From CALODP01 sp942492055 (GTDB taxonomy: Bacteria > Bacteroidota > Ignavibacteria > Ignavibacteriales > Melioribacteraceae), in assembly GCA_942492055.1 (NCBI GenBank), contig CALODP010000019.1, forward strand, positions 124,001-188,000: DNA of 64,000 nucleotides, read 5' to 3'. Shown here in pieces: positions 37,713 through 47,367 of this stretch. The notes beneath the pieces were generated by a model. That model did no database searches. It was not told the DNA's origin and saw only the letters and a program-made list of their open reading frames with translations. Made by a program: the position numbers and the translations under genes. Numbering within the stretch: the first letter of the stretch is position 1; every line of letters starts with the position of its first letter.

Positions 37713-38906
37713 ATGGAAGCTAAGATTTCTCAAAAAGATTTGGAAACATGGGCAGGGTATTTGATTAATCATTCCCTCGGCGGAGTTACAAAAGAAGATC
37801 TAGTAATGATAAAAGGGGAACATATTTGTTGGCCCTTAATATCCGTATTGCAAGACAAGATATTAGCCACTGGTGCTATCGCCGATATTAATCTGATTGC
37901 GCCGGATAATAATCGCGGAAAAGTATGGGGAAACTCAATGGCAAAGCACGGAAGTGTTGAGCAGATTGAGAAAGTTCCTCAATGGCACGTTGATCGTTAC
38001 GAAGGGATGACAAAATACATCGAAATTCTTGGAGTGGAAAATCCGGAACTCTTCAAAGGAGGAAAGGAAGATCTGGCTCAGGCAATAATGAGAGTTGACG
38101 AACCGATTAAAAACGGTCGTCTCGCCAAAAGATGGGTTCTTACTCTTTTCCCTACACAAGGTTTCGCCGATATGGAAGGGATGACACTGGAAGAATACAC
38201 CGACGTAGTTGTCGGGGCTTCGATTGTTAATCCGAAATTCCTAGAGGAAGTTGAGCAGGACATTCACGACGCTCTCTTCAAAGCCGAAACCGTAAGGATA
38301 GATACCGAGCATCCTAAGAACGGAAAGCTACTTACATTAAAAATGAATATTGCCAAACGTTACGTTACAAAGTGTACCGGAATCAGAAATTTCCCTGACG
38401 GCGAGGTTTACACTAGTCCCGACGCCAATACTCCGGAAGGGGAAATATTCGTTGATCTCCCTGTTTTCCAAGGAGGCGCAACCATACAGGGAATATATCT
38501 GAAATTCGAAGGTGGAAAGATAGTTGATTACACTGCAGAAGAAGGATTCGATACTCTGAAGAAAATTATCGAAACAGACGAAGGCTCCCACAGACTGGGG
38601 GAAGTCGCTCTCGGTATGAACAACGGAATTGCGAAAGTTCTAAAGCATCCTTTGTTTGTCGAAAAAGTCGGCGGTACAATGCACATCGCTATCGGCGCTA
38701 GTTACCCTAACAGCTATGTAGAAGATACGGCAAGTGATGAGGGGAAAAAAGCATTAGAAGATTATTACAAAACAGGTGTAATGAACAAATCAGCGCAACA
38801 CGTTGATATTGTTACCGATTTCAGACCGGGTGGCTCGGGAAGGGCTATTTATCTGGATGATATGAAACTGGAAATGAAAGATAATATCTGGGTAATACCA
38901 AAATAA
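37713..38906 (+). CDS. Aminopeptidase, M29 family
   Basis: A 397-residue cytoplasmic metallo-aminopeptidase with two metals at the active site. The M29 pattern is clear: RNFPDGEVYTSPDANTPEGEI, then SHRLGEVALGMN, HIAIGASYP and HVDIVTDFRPGG, carrying glutamate, histidine and aspartate ligands. The N-terminal domain (KEDLVMIKGEHICWPLI) is the family's lid domain. A tggagatcattt ribosome site supports the ATG. It is monocistronic and ends in a strong terminator. The peptidase probably recycles peptides alongside tricorn and the S9 enzyme nearby. Confidence 0.92.
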   Translation: MEAKISQKDLETWAGYLINHSLGGVTKEDLVMIKGEHICWPLISVLQDKILATGAIADINLIAPDNNRGKVWGNSMAKHGSVEQIEKVPQWHVDRYEGMTKYIEILGVENPELFKGGKEDLAQAIMRVDEPIKNGRLAKRWVLTLFPTQGFADMEGMTLEEYTDVVVGASIVNPKFLEEVEQDIHDALFKAETVRIDTEHPKNGKLLTLKMNIAKRYVTKCTGIRNFPDGEVYTSPDANTPEGEIFVDLPVFQGGATIQGIYLKFEGGKIVDYTAEEGFDTLKKIIETDEGSHRLGEVALGMNNGIAKVLKHPLFVEKVGGTMHIAIGASYPNSYVEDTASDEGKKALEDYYKTGVMNKSAQHVDIVTDFRPGGSGRAIYLDDMKLEMKDNIWVIPK

Positions 38907-38910
38907 ATAT

Positions 38911-38938
38911 AAGGGGCCTTTGAGCCCCTTCTTTTTTA
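38911..38938 (+). terminator. Rho-independent terminator
   Basis: AAGGGGC and GCCCCTT form a 7-bp stem with loop ctttga, followed by cttttttat. It ends the M29 aminopeptidase transcript and its tail reaches the stop of the converging S9 gene. Confidence 0.9.
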
Positions 38939-40012
38939 TCTCAAATATGAGGCCTTCATAATATCCTCTACTGATTTCAATACCTTCGGAGGCTTCAGAT
39001 ATTTTCCCAAAAATTTATAAATCTTCACCCTTATTTCCTTCGCATTTCTCGTATCGGTTCTATCGAATGAATGTCCTCCCGGAATATCTTTGTAGATTTC
39101 ATACTCAAACTTTTTCCCTTCGGCTTTTAGAGATTTGATAAGATGCTCTACTTCCAACACATTAACATCCGCGTCGTTTGTGTTTGTGTGAATCAACAAA
39201 GGGGTATCTTTCATCTTGTGAGCGTTCCATGCCGGAGAACGACGACGATATTCCTCAACATTATCACAAGCCGATTCCCCGATGTGATAATCCGCTTCGT
39301 AAAGATCTCGGTAGCTTTGATCTTTGTATCCCATTCTTGCAATCAGATCACTTACAGGGACACCGGAAAAAGCAACTTTATAATTGTCCGGATGATCGAA
39401 TATATTCATCAACGCAATCAAACCGCCATGACTCCAACCGATAATCCCGACACGGTCTTTGTCAACAAAATCGTAATTATCAATCATATACTCTCTGCTA
39501 GCGTCAACATCCTCTACCTCCAAACCACCGTAATCAATCTTTTTGTAATGAGACATTCCGTAACCGGTGCTCCCCCGATATTCGGCAGCAACAACTATAT
39601 ACCCTTGCGCCATAAGCTCCCGAACAATGTGAGTATAGTATGAAGTAAAATTACTGTGCACTCCCCCGTGCGGAAATACAATCAGAGGATACTCTTTTTT
39701 GTAATCAATATTCTTCGGAATGAAAATGTAGCTCCAGAATTTCACCGGATTTCCCGCCCCCTGTCCGTTCGGGTTTTTCTCTTTCCATTTGGGCGGACCG
39801 GTAATATAAACCTTATCAATATTGGCAACATCCTCAAGACGCTTGAACCAAATCAAATCGTCCAGTTGTCTTTCCAGATAATCAATCCGGTGCTCAAGTT
39901 GCTCGTTATATTTCAAAAGTTTTTTCATCGGGGGATCTGTCTCTTTTTCCTGAGCTATTAGAATTGAGGCTATAATAAAAAACGGTAGGAAGAATAATCT
40001 TTTCAACATCAT
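38936..40012 (-). CDS. Exported prolyl-oligopeptidase-family (S9) hydrolase
   Basis: The ATG at 40012 (with a weak gggaa site) gives MLKRLFFLPFFIIASILIAQ, a signal peptide; the long in-frame extension up to 40105 is not signal-like and is left out. The 358-residue product has an alpha/beta-hydrolase fold: the nucleophile motif GWSHGG, the aspartate in HTNTNDADVNVLEVEHL and the histidine in GGHSFDR. A coiled-coil-like stretch (NEQLEHRIDYLERQLDDL) lies after the signal. It lacks the large propeller of full POP enzymes, so it is a short S9-type peptidase or esterase in the periplasm. Confidence 0.88.
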   Translation of the reverse strand: MMLKRLFFLPFFIIASILIAQEKETDPPMKKLLKYNEQLEHRIDYLERQLDDLIWFKRLEDVANIDKVYITGPPKWKEKNPNGQGAGNPVKFWSYIFIPKNIDYKKEYPLIVFPHGGVHSNFTSYYTHIVRELMAQGYIVVAAEYRGSTGYGMSHYKKIDYGGLEVEDVDASREYMIDNYDFVDKDRVGIIGWSHGGLIALMNIFDHPDNYKVAFSGVPVSDLIARMGYKDQSYRDLYEADYHIGESACDNVEEYRRRSPAWNAHKMKDTPLLIHTNTNDADVNVLEVEHLIKSLKAEGKKFEYEIYKDIPGGHSFDRTDTRNAKEIRVKIYKFLGKYLKPPKVLKSVEDIMKASYLR

Positions 40013-40158
40013 TGTAATTCCCATATTAATGAATAATCCGCTAATCGTAAAAGAAATTAAGAACTCCGGAGGAAAGAATAAACACTTTTTGCAACTTGCC
40101 GTCATAATATATCATATATTTGCATAAAGAATATTTTGAGAATGGAGAAGGAAACGTT

Positions 40159-41289
40159 TTGAAATTAGTAGCGAAAACATTTTTCGGGCTTGAAGAGATT
40201 TTAGCTAGTGAAATAAAACAGATCGGCGGAAAAGAAATACAGCTCCGCAAAAGAGCAGTTGAATTCGAAGGTGATATGGAGTTGGTATATAAGGCCAATC
40301 TTTATCTCAGAACAGCTTTGCGAATATTGATGCCTATCAAGGAATTCACGGTGCGTGGTGAAAAAGAATTGTACGGCAACATAAGAAGAATTGACTGGAG
40401 TGAGTATTTCGGACTAAAAGATACTTTCGCGGTAGACAGCGTGGTAAACTCTAAACATTTTACTCATACTAAATATCCCGCATTCAAAACCAAAGACGCT
40501 ATTGTTGACCAATTCAGAACTCTTAGCGGTAAGCGCCCCAACGTAAACACAGAAAACCCGACTATCTTGATTAACCTACATATATTTGACGAAAAAGGGA
40601 CGGTCTCCCTTGATACTACCGGAGAATCTCTACACAGAAGAGGATACCGAACTGACAAAAACGCGGCTCCTCTAAACGAAGTTTTAGCCGCAGCCATGGT
40701 TCTGAAATCGAATTGGAAACCGGATCAAACTTTTATCGATCCGATGTGCGGTTCGGGTACTATTCCTATTGAGGCTGCAATGATCGGGCAGAATATTCCC
40801 CCGAATTTACTCCGTAGTAATTTCTCTTTCATGAACTGGAGAAATTTCGACAAAGAATTGTGGGAAAAAGTAAAAGAGAATGCTCAGAAGAAAATTGTCA
40901 ACCGACCACTGAAAATTTACGCGTCAGATAAATCGACACTCACACTTCGCATTGCCGAAAGAAACATTGAGCGTGCGGGATTGAGAGATGTTGTTAAACC
41001 GATAAAAATGAAGTTCGAAAACCTTATCCCACCAAAGGATAACGGTGTAATAATAATGAATCCTCCATACGGGGAAAGAATGAAACCGGATGATATCTTC
41101 GCGTTTTACAAAATGATCGGAGATAAGCTGAAAGAAAGTTGCGAAGGGTACGACGCATGGGTTATCAGCTCGAATATGGAAGCATTCAAATTCCTGGGTC
41201 TCAGAACCTCCGAGAAAGTTATTCTCTACAACGGCGCGCTCGAATGCCGTTTCAATAAATATGAAATGTATCAGGGGTCGAAGAGTTAA
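40159..41289 (+). CDS. THUMP-domain class I SAM RNA methyltransferase (RlmL-like)
   Basis: The TTG at 40159 is preceded by GGAGAAGGAAAC and gives MKLVAKTFFGLEEIL, the usual start of this family; a TTG at 40120 is also in frame. The 376-residue product has an N-terminal THUMP domain (residues 50-160) with DTTGESLHRRGYR and the methyltransferase core with TFIDPMCGSGTIPIEAA for SAM and the catalytic NPPYGERM. It corresponds to the N-terminal half of E. coli RlmL, which makes m2G2445 in 23S rRNA. The separate RlmK half is absent, as is usual for single-domain relatives. Confidence 0.9.
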   Translation: MKLVAKTFFGLEEILASEIKQIGGKEIQLRKRAVEFEGDMELVYKANLYLRTALRILMPIKEFTVRGEKELYGNIRRIDWSEYFGLKDTFAVDSVVNSKHFTHTKYPAFKTKDAIVDQFRTLSGKRPNVNTENPTILINLHIFDEKGTVSLDTTGESLHRRGYRTDKNAAPLNEVLAAAMVLKSNWKPDQTFIDPMCGSGTIPIEAAMIGQNIPPNLLRSNFSFMNWRNFDKELWEKVKENAQKKIVNRPLKIYASDKSTLTLRIAERNIERAGLRDVVKPIKMKFENLIPPKDNGVIIMNPPYGERMKPDDIFAFYKMIGDKLKESCEGYDAWVISSNMEAFKFLGLRTSEKVILYNGALECRFNKYEMYQGSKS

Positions 41290-41307
41290 CACGGCTAAAA
41301 GATTTTT

Positions 41308-41350
41308 CGTTGGTTATTCTTACAATGCTAAGAATAACCAGCGTTTTTTA
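41308..41350 (+). terminator. Strong rho-independent terminator
   Basis: TGGTTATTCTTA and TAAGAATAACCA form a perfect 12-bp stem with loop caatgc, followed by gcgtttttta. It insulates the methyltransferase gene from the cas operon. Confidence 0.95.
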
Positions 41351-41525
41351 TATACCTACTGTTTGATTATCATCAATTCTTTTTTATATTTATTCTCATT
41401 AGGGGAAACATCCCCTCATACAACACAGTGAAATCGATGCCGGAAACGTGAGCCCCTCTATTTCTTAGAGCTGCCTCATACTCTATTTGTTAATAATTAT
41501 ATTACAAATATATTGGGAATGCGTA
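41351..41525 (+). promoter_or_regulatory. Likely promoter and operator region of the cas operon
   Basis: About 175 bp before cas6. It holds a perfect 6-bp inverted repeat, AGGGGA-aaca-TCCCCT (41401-41416), which could bind a regulator or fold in the leader RNA, and AT-rich stretches near 41480-41515 before the cas6 start. No -35/-10 pair is certain. Confidence 0.45.
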
Positions 41526-42182
41526 ATGCGATTTTACTTATCACTCACCTACAACACAGAAACAGTTCCTTTTTCTTATCAACATTACCTGGTAGGAGCA
41601 TTTCATAAATGGCTGGGACTCAACGGCCTACACGACACCATAAGTCTATATTCTCTCGGATGGCTTGAAGGCGCCAAGATGAATGGAAAAGGATTCGATT
41701 TCCCCAATGGCGCCGAATGGATGATTAGTTTCTGGGATGATGATATCGGAAGAGATATGCTTAGAACAATGTTAGATAATCCCGCTGTCTGCTTTGGAAT
41801 GAAAGTAGCTGAAGTAAGAATGAGGCAGTCTCCTGAATTCTCATCCATAGAAAAGTTTTCATGTGCCAGCCCAATCCTCATAAAGAATAAAACTGACAAC
41901 GGTACAAAATACTACTCCTTCAAAGACGACGACGCAGATTACCTATTGCGAAATACTCTTATTTCCAAAAGTGAAAAAGCAGGGATCGATCTCGGCGAAT
42001 TTTCAATCCGATTCGACAAAAGCTATCCTAAAGCAAAAACAAAGCTTGTAAAAATAAAGGGTGTAAAGCATACAGCCAATGTATGTCCGGTAATTATTCA
42101 GGGAAATAATCTTGTCAAAAAATTCGCGTGGCATGTCGGGCTGGGACAATTAACCGGTAGCTGTTTCGGAGCAATAAGATAA
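41526..42182 (+). CDS. cas6: Cas6 CRISPR RNA endoribonuclease
   Basis: The 218-residue RAMP protein cuts pre-crRNA in each repeat, leaving the 8-nt 5' handle (ATTGGAAG here). From the ATG at 41526 it begins MRFYLSLTYNTETVPFSYQHYLVGAFHKW, the family's start, with a histidine near residue 28 that is the usual catalytic position. The glycine-rich RNA-binding loop is near the C terminus: LGQLTGSCFGAIR. An upstream ATG at 41487 adds a hydrophobic tail unlike Cas6. It is the first gene of the cas operon; cas5 follows after 9 bp. Confidence 0.9.
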   Translation: MRFYLSLTYNTETVPFSYQHYLVGAFHKWLGLNGLHDTISLYSLGWLEGAKMNGKGFDFPNGAEWMISFWDDDIGRDMLRTMLDNPAVCFGMKVAEVRMRQSPEFSSIEKFSCASPILIKNKTDNGTKYYSFKDDDADYLLRNTLISKSEKAGIDLGEFSIRFDKSYPKAKTKLVKIKGVKHTANVCPVIIQGNNLVKKFAWHVGLGQLTGSCFGAIR

Positions 42183-42191
42183 GGAGTAACA

Positions 42192-42749
42192 ATGTATTAC
42201 GTTGTAAAATACAAAGGACCGTTCGGGTTTATTAAACCATGGACAGCTGTAAGAGATGACGAAACTTTTTCCCAACAATTTCTTACTCCTTCCATTATCG
42301 AAGGGATTCGTCAGAAACTGGAAGTTTCGGCAATCATTCGCCACAGACTTAACTACTGCGGAATATCTGTTCAACAGGAAGCCACTCAGCCAAAAGCATA
42401 CAGCATAACAAATAAGATCGCTTCCAGGCCACGCTCAATTTTGAAAAGAGGGGTAATTATTGATCCGCATTTATACCTGGCCTTCCCCTCCTTCGACGAA
42501 GCGGACAAAGCAACCCGGGAACATATTTGCCTTTCCCGCAATGAAGATATCCTTTTGCCTGAGAAAGAAATATTACTAATAAATGATAACGAGTTTGACG
42601 CTATTCCCGGCTTCGAACTAATATTCGGAAATGCAGAAGATTCTTTTCTAGTCGGGTACAACAGATTCTCGGAAGAAGAACCCGAACCAATGTACGGAAG
42701 CCTCAGAATTTTCGGAGACCCGATCAGAAAAGAAGAAGTTGAGTTATGA
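42192..42749 (+). CDS. cas5: Cas5-like Cascade subunit
   Basis: The 185-residue protein is assigned Cas5 because of its N-terminal YYVVKYKGPFGFIKPWT stretch, which matches the strand-loop of RAMP Cas5 proteins, its size, and the presence of all other Cascade genes around it. Cas5 grips the crRNA 5' handle and contacts Cas8. The middle (RSILKRGVIIDPHLYLAF) and end (GYNRFSEEEPEPMYGSLRIFG) also fit strands of a RAMP fold, but the family is divergent. It overlaps cas3 by 4 bp (ATGA). An alternative would be an unrelated small subunit, which I think less likely. Confidence 0.65.
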   Translation: MYYVVKYKGPFGFIKPWTAVRDDETFSQQFLTPSIIEGIRQKLEVSAIIRHRLNYCGISVQQEATQPKAYSITNKIASRPRSILKRGVIIDPHLYLAFPSFDEADKATREHICLSRNEDILLPEKEILLINDNEFDAIPGFELIFGNAEDSFLVGYNRFSEEEPEPMYGSLRIFGDPIRKEEVEL

Positions 42750-44881
42750 ATACTCTATTCGCCAAGAGTAAAGAAAACGGCGGAGTAACACTGGCCGAAC
42801 ATACGGAACATGTTATCAAGGCAATTGAAATAATCTCCGGATATTATGAAATAGACCGCGATTCAGCTTTTTTCGGCGCACTACTTCATGATCTTGGGAA
42901 AGGACATCCTCTGTTTCAAAAACGTCTTGCCGGCGAAGCAGAAGATCAGCTTCAACGATTGGTCTCAATTCCTTACAGACATGAGATAGCCTCTCTTTTC
43001 TTTTTGCCGTTGCTCGAGAAAAAGTTCTGGACCGATGTTACGGAGATGGTTCTTGGTCACCATAAATCGATCAAAGATAAAAATATATCCAAGGGGAAAG
43101 GACTGCTAGACTTACTTGAATATTACGAAGAAGATGAGATATTCGAGACTTACTCAAAAGACTGGGAATTATGGCACAAAAAGGTATTAGCTACTATTTC
43201 CCCTTTTATATCAGTCCCAAACGAAATACCTCTATCCTCGGCAAAAGAAGCCTTTCTTTATACGGTAGAATATGCCGAAGGTTTGGAAAAGAACTGGAGC
43301 AGACTACGTGGCCTACTAAACAGTGCAGACTTTCTGGCTTCCGCATTGACCTATAGAACTGAAGATTATCTTGGTAAGATGTTCGAAAAACCTGATATCG
43401 ATTTCTTCCTTAATCCGAAGCGAGTCTCGGAGTTTTACCCCCTCTCCTTCAAAAAATATATCTCGGAAAATAAACATACTCTGGTTACCGCTCCTACCGG
43501 CGCGGGGAAAACCGATTACTTGCTAAAAAGATGTAGCGGCAGAATCTTTTACACTCTCCCCTTCCAAGCCTCTATCAACGCTATGTATGAAAGACTAAAG
43601 GAAGTAATCCCCAATGATGTAAGGCTGTTGCACGCTTCCTCCAGATTAAAAATTCAGGGAGATAAAGTAGAAGAAGAAAAAGCGTTGCAAACACTCCCCG
43701 GAGCAAGCGTCAAGATACTTACCCCCTATCAATTGGCAGCATTGGTCTTCGGTACCCGTGGCTTCGAAAGCATTGCGATGGATATCGATGGCTGCGACGT
43801 AATTCTTGATGAGGTACATGTTTACACCGGAGTTAGTCGCGCGCTAATTATCGAGATTGTAAGAACACTACTAAAACTTGACTGCCGCATCCATATCGGA
43901 ACAGCTACTCTCCCTTCGGTTCTTCGCAACGAAATAATTAATCTTCTCGGTGAAAACAATATTCTCTTCACAGAACTGAATAAAAATGAATTGACCCTAT
44001 ACAACAGACATACTATTCATAAGCATAATTACTTCGAAGAAACAATGCCTATTTTGGACAATGCTCTTGCCAATAAAGAAAAAGTTCTGGTCGTCTGCAA
44101 CAGAGTAGCCGAAGCACAAAAGAAATTTGAGATTATTTCCGACCGATATCCGAAGATAGAAAAAATGCTCATCCACAGCCGATTCAAAAGAGTAGACCGC
44201 ACGAAAAAAGAAGATGAACTTACAAACTATTTCAATAAACTAGATGAAGCTTGCGTTGTGGTTTCCACACAGGTTGTAGAAGTAAGCCTGGATATAAGCT
44301 TCGACAGAATGATAACCGATTGCGCCCCTATTGACGGACTTATTCAACGCTTCGGAAGAATTAACCGAAAACGAAACGCGGAAACCAAAGGAATAATCAG
44401 GCCGATACACATAATTGCTCCTCCCGATAACAAACGGGACGCACTCCCTTATGACCGGGAAATATTGCAACGAAGTTTTGATGTATTGGAAAATAATACC
44501 CCACTTATCGAAAACACTTTACAAGAAAAAATAGATCTGGTTTACCCCGAAATAGAAAAGATGTCTTTGGAAAGCTTCGCTGTATTCGGGGATAATGAAT
44601 TCAAACTCATGAAACTTCAGCATAACAATAAATCGGCAATACTCGATTGTCTGGAAATAGAATCGGCATGTTGCCTTATTGAAAACGATGTTGAGAAATA
44701 CAAAAGCGGAAACTTCGAAGAAAGAGTTCCTTTGGAAATTCCCATCTCCCCTTTCTCACTAAAAGGGAGCTTCCCTTCTCTTTATCAATTGGAGCGGGGA
44801 AACAATCCTTGGGTGATTTCAAACGAACTCTACTCAATAGAGAAAGGACTAGAAATAAAAAAAATAGACAATTTTTTATAA
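42746..44881 (+). CDS. cas3: Cas3 HD nuclease-helicase
   Basis: A 711-residue protein that unwinds and shreds target DNA after Cascade binding. The N-terminal HD nuclease has H22 (AEHTEHVIKA), H48 and D49 (LLHDLGKGHPLF) and further histidines at GHHKS. The SF2 helicase core has Walker A TAPTGAGKTD near residue 250, DEVH near 354 (CDVILDEVHVYTG), TATLP, and the motif VI region DGLIQRFGRINRKRN. HD and helicase are in one chain, as in most type I systems. It starts inside the last codons of cas5 and is followed 15 bp later by the Cas8 gene. Confidence 0.96.
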   Translation: MNTLFAKSKENGGVTLAEHTEHVIKAIEIISGYYEIDRDSAFFGALLHDLGKGHPLFQKRLAGEAEDQLQRLVSIPYRHEIASLFFLPLLEKKFWTDVTEMVLGHHKSIKDKNISKGKGLLDLLEYYEEDEIFETYSKDWELWHKKVLATISPFISVPNEIPLSSAKEAFLYTVEYAEGLEKNWSRLRGLLNSADFLASALTYRTEDYLGKMFEKPDIDFFLNPKRVSEFYPLSFKKYISENKHTLVTAPTGAGKTDYLLKRCSGRIFYTLPFQASINAMYERLKEVIPNDVRLLHASSRLKIQGDKVEEEKALQTLPGASVKILTPYQLAALVFGTRGFESIAMDIDGCDVILDEVHVYTGVSRALIIEIVRTLLKLDCRIHIGTATLPSVLRNEIINLLGENNILFTELNKNELTLYNRHTIHKHNYFEETMPILDNALANKEKVLVVCNRVAEAQKKFEIISDRYPKIEKMLIHSRFKRVDRTKKEDELTNYFNKLDEACVVVSTQVVEVSLDISFDRMITDCAPIDGLIQRFGRINRKRNAETKGIIRPIHIIAPPDNKRDALPYDREILQRSFDVLENNTPLIENTLQEKIDLVYPEIEKMSLESFAVFGDNEFKLMKLQHNNKSAILDCLEIESACCLIENDVEKYKSGNFEERVPLEIPISPFSLKGSFPSLYQLERGNNPWVISNELYSIEKGLEIKKIDNFL

Positions 44882-44896
44882 GCACGGAGTTAATAA

Positions 44897-46180
44897 ATGT
44901 ATACCGGAATTATCGGGAAAAAATTCCTACGGTTTTATAACAAAAAGTATAATACAAACTACTCTGCCGAAGAATTCTTCAAAGATGTTTATTGGCCTTT
45001 GTTCTTCGATGATGAGAATTATCTTCAATGTGTTACAAATTCCCCTTTCGATCAACTCTATAAGCAAAAGAAACATTCTTCTGCCGATTTAAGAAAAGAA
45101 GAACTTGAAAAATTCATGACAGATGTGGAAACAAAGGAGCCTCACATGGGGTTAGCCGTCGGATATCCCGCTATGGCTCTAACAAAAACCACTTCCGGAC
45201 AAACAACTTCAATGAAACTCCCTATCGATAAAAATGAAGTTTACGCAACATGGTTCGGAGCGGCTTTGGGTATTCTGGTAAAGGGAGGACAAATTGTATT
45301 CCTCGATAAAGAGAAGGTCTTCGAGATTCTTCTCGAGGGATGGAAAGAATACCGCAAAAGAATGACCGAGCTCGATCTTATTCCGCCTAATAAAATCAAC
45401 ACATGGAACGGGCACTGGCTTTATAATCGTATTAATGAGAACGGATACTTTAACCCCTTTGAAAAGAAAAATGAATCTCTGGAACTCCCTACAATCGAAT
45501 GGATTAATGTAATATTCGCCTTGGCTAAACTTCTCGGAGAAAAAGATCTCAACAGCTATATAGCCAAAATCGGGCAAATGAACTCAACTTACGGATTCAT
45601 CACCATAAAACTCCCCGCAATCAAAAGATACCGCCAATTGTTAAACGCCTATTTCGGAGAGATTGATAGAGAACTTATCAAACAACTTGACACCCTCTAT
45701 AAAACCGAATTCGGTTTCATTACTGCCTGCAAAGGGGGAAGCATAGGCATAAAGGAACTACAGCCAAAAGGATTAAGACAATTCATTAATGATAAATATA
45801 AAACAGGTAAGTTCTTCAATTTCCAGGAGAACCGGGAAAGTCAAATAAACTATTCTATATACAAAACATGGATAATTGCTATGTTAGAAAACAAAGAGTT
45901 ACTTCCGATGGCTACCACTACCGCCGAGGCTTTTTTGAGCTATCAGGCGGGGGAAGAAAAAGCCAGGAAAATAAGAATCAATAACATCAAGACAATCATG
46001 GAAAGTAAATCCAGAGCCACCTTTATCAACAACCTCATTCCACTTATGGAAGTAGAGGGTAACTATCACGAAATGATCAATGCCCTCGTTACTGAGATTG
46101 ACAAAATGCCGGCAGACAAATTCCCTTACTTCCTTACTTTGATAAAATTTCAATATGCATATAAACAGAGAGGTAACTAA
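44897..46180 (+). CDS. cas8b: Cas8-like large subunit of type I-B Cascade
   Basis: A 427-residue protein in the position of the large subunit, which reads the PAM and recruits Cas3. The N-terminal region (GIIGKKFLRFYNKKYN, then YWPLFFDDENYLQCVTNSPFDQLY) has the pattern of Bacteroidota Cas8/Cst1-like proteins, and the C-terminal third (KARKIRINNIKTIMES, then MINALVTEIDKMP) is helical like the small-subunit fold. No CxxC zinc pair is seen. It has a cggagttaataa ribosome site and overlaps cas7 by one base. The Cas8 call rests largely on context, as the family is fast-evolving; the b subtype is inferred. Confidence 0.7.
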   Translation: MYTGIIGKKFLRFYNKKYNTNYSAEEFFKDVYWPLFFDDENYLQCVTNSPFDQLYKQKKHSSADLRKEELEKFMTDVETKEPHMGLAVGYPAMALTKTTSGQTTSMKLPIDKNEVYATWFGAALGILVKGGQIVFLDKEKVFEILLEGWKEYRKRMTELDLIPPNKINTWNGHWLYNRINENGYFNPFEKKNESLELPTIEWINVIFALAKLLGEKDLNSYIAKIGQMNSTYGFITIKLPAIKRYRQLLNAYFGEIDRELIKQLDTLYKTEFGFITACKGGSIGIKELQPKGLRQFINDKYKTGKFFNFQENRESQINYSIYKTWIIAMLENKELLPMATTTAEAFLSYQAGEEKARKIRINNIKTIMESKSRATFINNLIPLMEVEGNYHEMINALVTEIDKMPADKFPYFLTLIKFQYAYKQRGN

Positions 46181-47262
46181 TGAATTCTTTTATCTATTTA
46201 CGTGGTCTTAAACATGCCGACCATACAGTCTTTTGTGTGGAAGACGGGCAAAAATTCTATTACGACCCACAGTTCGGAACCAGAATGGCCTACTCCAGCG
46301 GGCAACAGGTTAAACGCTCTATTTTGGAAGCTGTACTTAACGATTTGAACGAACCTATGGCTCCAACAACATTTAACTACGAAATAAAAAAAGAAAAAAA
46401 CGGCGGGGAAGCTCTCTCTAACAAAGAGCCTTGGTCTCCTTGCGATCCTACTTACACGGATCAGTTGCTGGGGGGATGGATGAAGGCTGAGTCTAAAGGA
46501 ATTCCTCTAAAACGTCGCTCCCCTTTCTCTATTTCAGCTATGCGTCCGTTGCATCCTCTATTAGGAGGTTTGGAAGGACAAAAAGAAAACCTTACCTTCG
46601 ACAGAAGCTCCAATCCGGATCATAATCCCGTTATTGTTCGGGACGCAAAAGGTAATATTTTATCGACTGAAGAAATCGATGACTTCCTCGAAAGAAACGG
46701 AAGAGCTTTATCGAGACGCAACTGGATTCCGGATAATACCAGAGCAAGCGGTTTATACATATATGATATCGCAATCGATATGAGAACTCTCTTCGCGGTT
46801 TCCACTAATACACACGAACCTGAACTGGCAAAAGAGACAATTCAAAAACTTAACGAAGCCGGGTGGATCCCTTCGGAAAACGCTTTCGGCAAATGTCTTG
46901 TTCTTCCGGCAGAAAAGCGCCAAGGAATTATACCTGCTATTGCCAAGGGAATTTTGAACTGGAGAATTACCTCCAACCAGGCGCGCACTTTCTCTTTGAT
47001 GGAAACTCTTGCCGTAGCTATTAGCGACAACGCCAATAAAATTGCATACGCAATCAGAGCAACTTTGGACGAAGAGAGTGAACGACCCAAAGCGATTCCG
47101 ATTATCGATAGAAACGCCGGCTCTTCTTTATACGTTACTCCAACCTGCGGAGCTTACGTAAAAGGGGCCGAAGGAAGTCCCGAAGCTCTCGACCTGGCCG
47201 AACAGAAACTAATAGAAATGCTATCGGAATTCGATTACGACAATCAACTTTATAACAGATAG
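46180..47262 (+). CDS. cas7: Cas7 Cascade backbone protein
   Basis: A 360-residue RAMP protein that coats the crRNA spacer in six or more copies. Features of the Cas7/Cst2/DevR family include the start NSFIYLRGLKHADHTVFC, the SSGQQVKRSILEAVL helix, the RRSPFSISAMRPLHPLLGG loop and the RASGLYIYDIAID strand. It overlaps cas8 by one base (TAATG), so translation is coupled. A 105-bp gap containing a hairpin separates it from cas4. Confidence 0.88.
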   Translation: MNSFIYLRGLKHADHTVFCVEDGQKFYYDPQFGTRMAYSSGQQVKRSILEAVLNDLNEPMAPTTFNYEIKKEKNGGEALSNKEPWSPCDPTYTDQLLGGWMKAESKGIPLKRRSPFSISAMRPLHPLLGGLEGQKENLTFDRSSNPDHNPVIVRDAKGNILSTEEIDDFLERNGRALSRRNWIPDNTRASGLYIYDIAIDMRTLFAVSTNTHEPELAKETIQKLNEAGWIPSENAFGKCLVLPAEKRQGIIPAIAKGILNWRITSNQARTFSLMETLAVAISDNANKIAYAIRATLDEESERPKAIPIIDRNAGSSLYVTPTCGAYVKGAEGSPEALDLAEQKLIEMLSEFDYDNQLYNR

Positions 47263-47285
47263 TTTTCGCAAAACTACGGAACTAC

Positions 47286-47328
47286 TCTCCCCTTTGATTT
47301 TTTTCCTTTCGGAGGGGAGATTCTCTCT
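47286..47328 (+). terminator. Hairpin between interference and adaptation cas genes
   Basis: TCTCCCCT and AGGGGAGA form an 8-bp stem with a T-rich 19-nt loop and are followed by ttctctctta. It lies between cas7 and cas4 and could reduce read-through into the adaptation genes, or be a cleavage site. There is no long T run, so full termination is unlikely. Confidence 0.45.
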
Positions 47329-47367
47329 TAATTAGAATATTTTCCTAATGGAAGATGAGGTAGTTTT

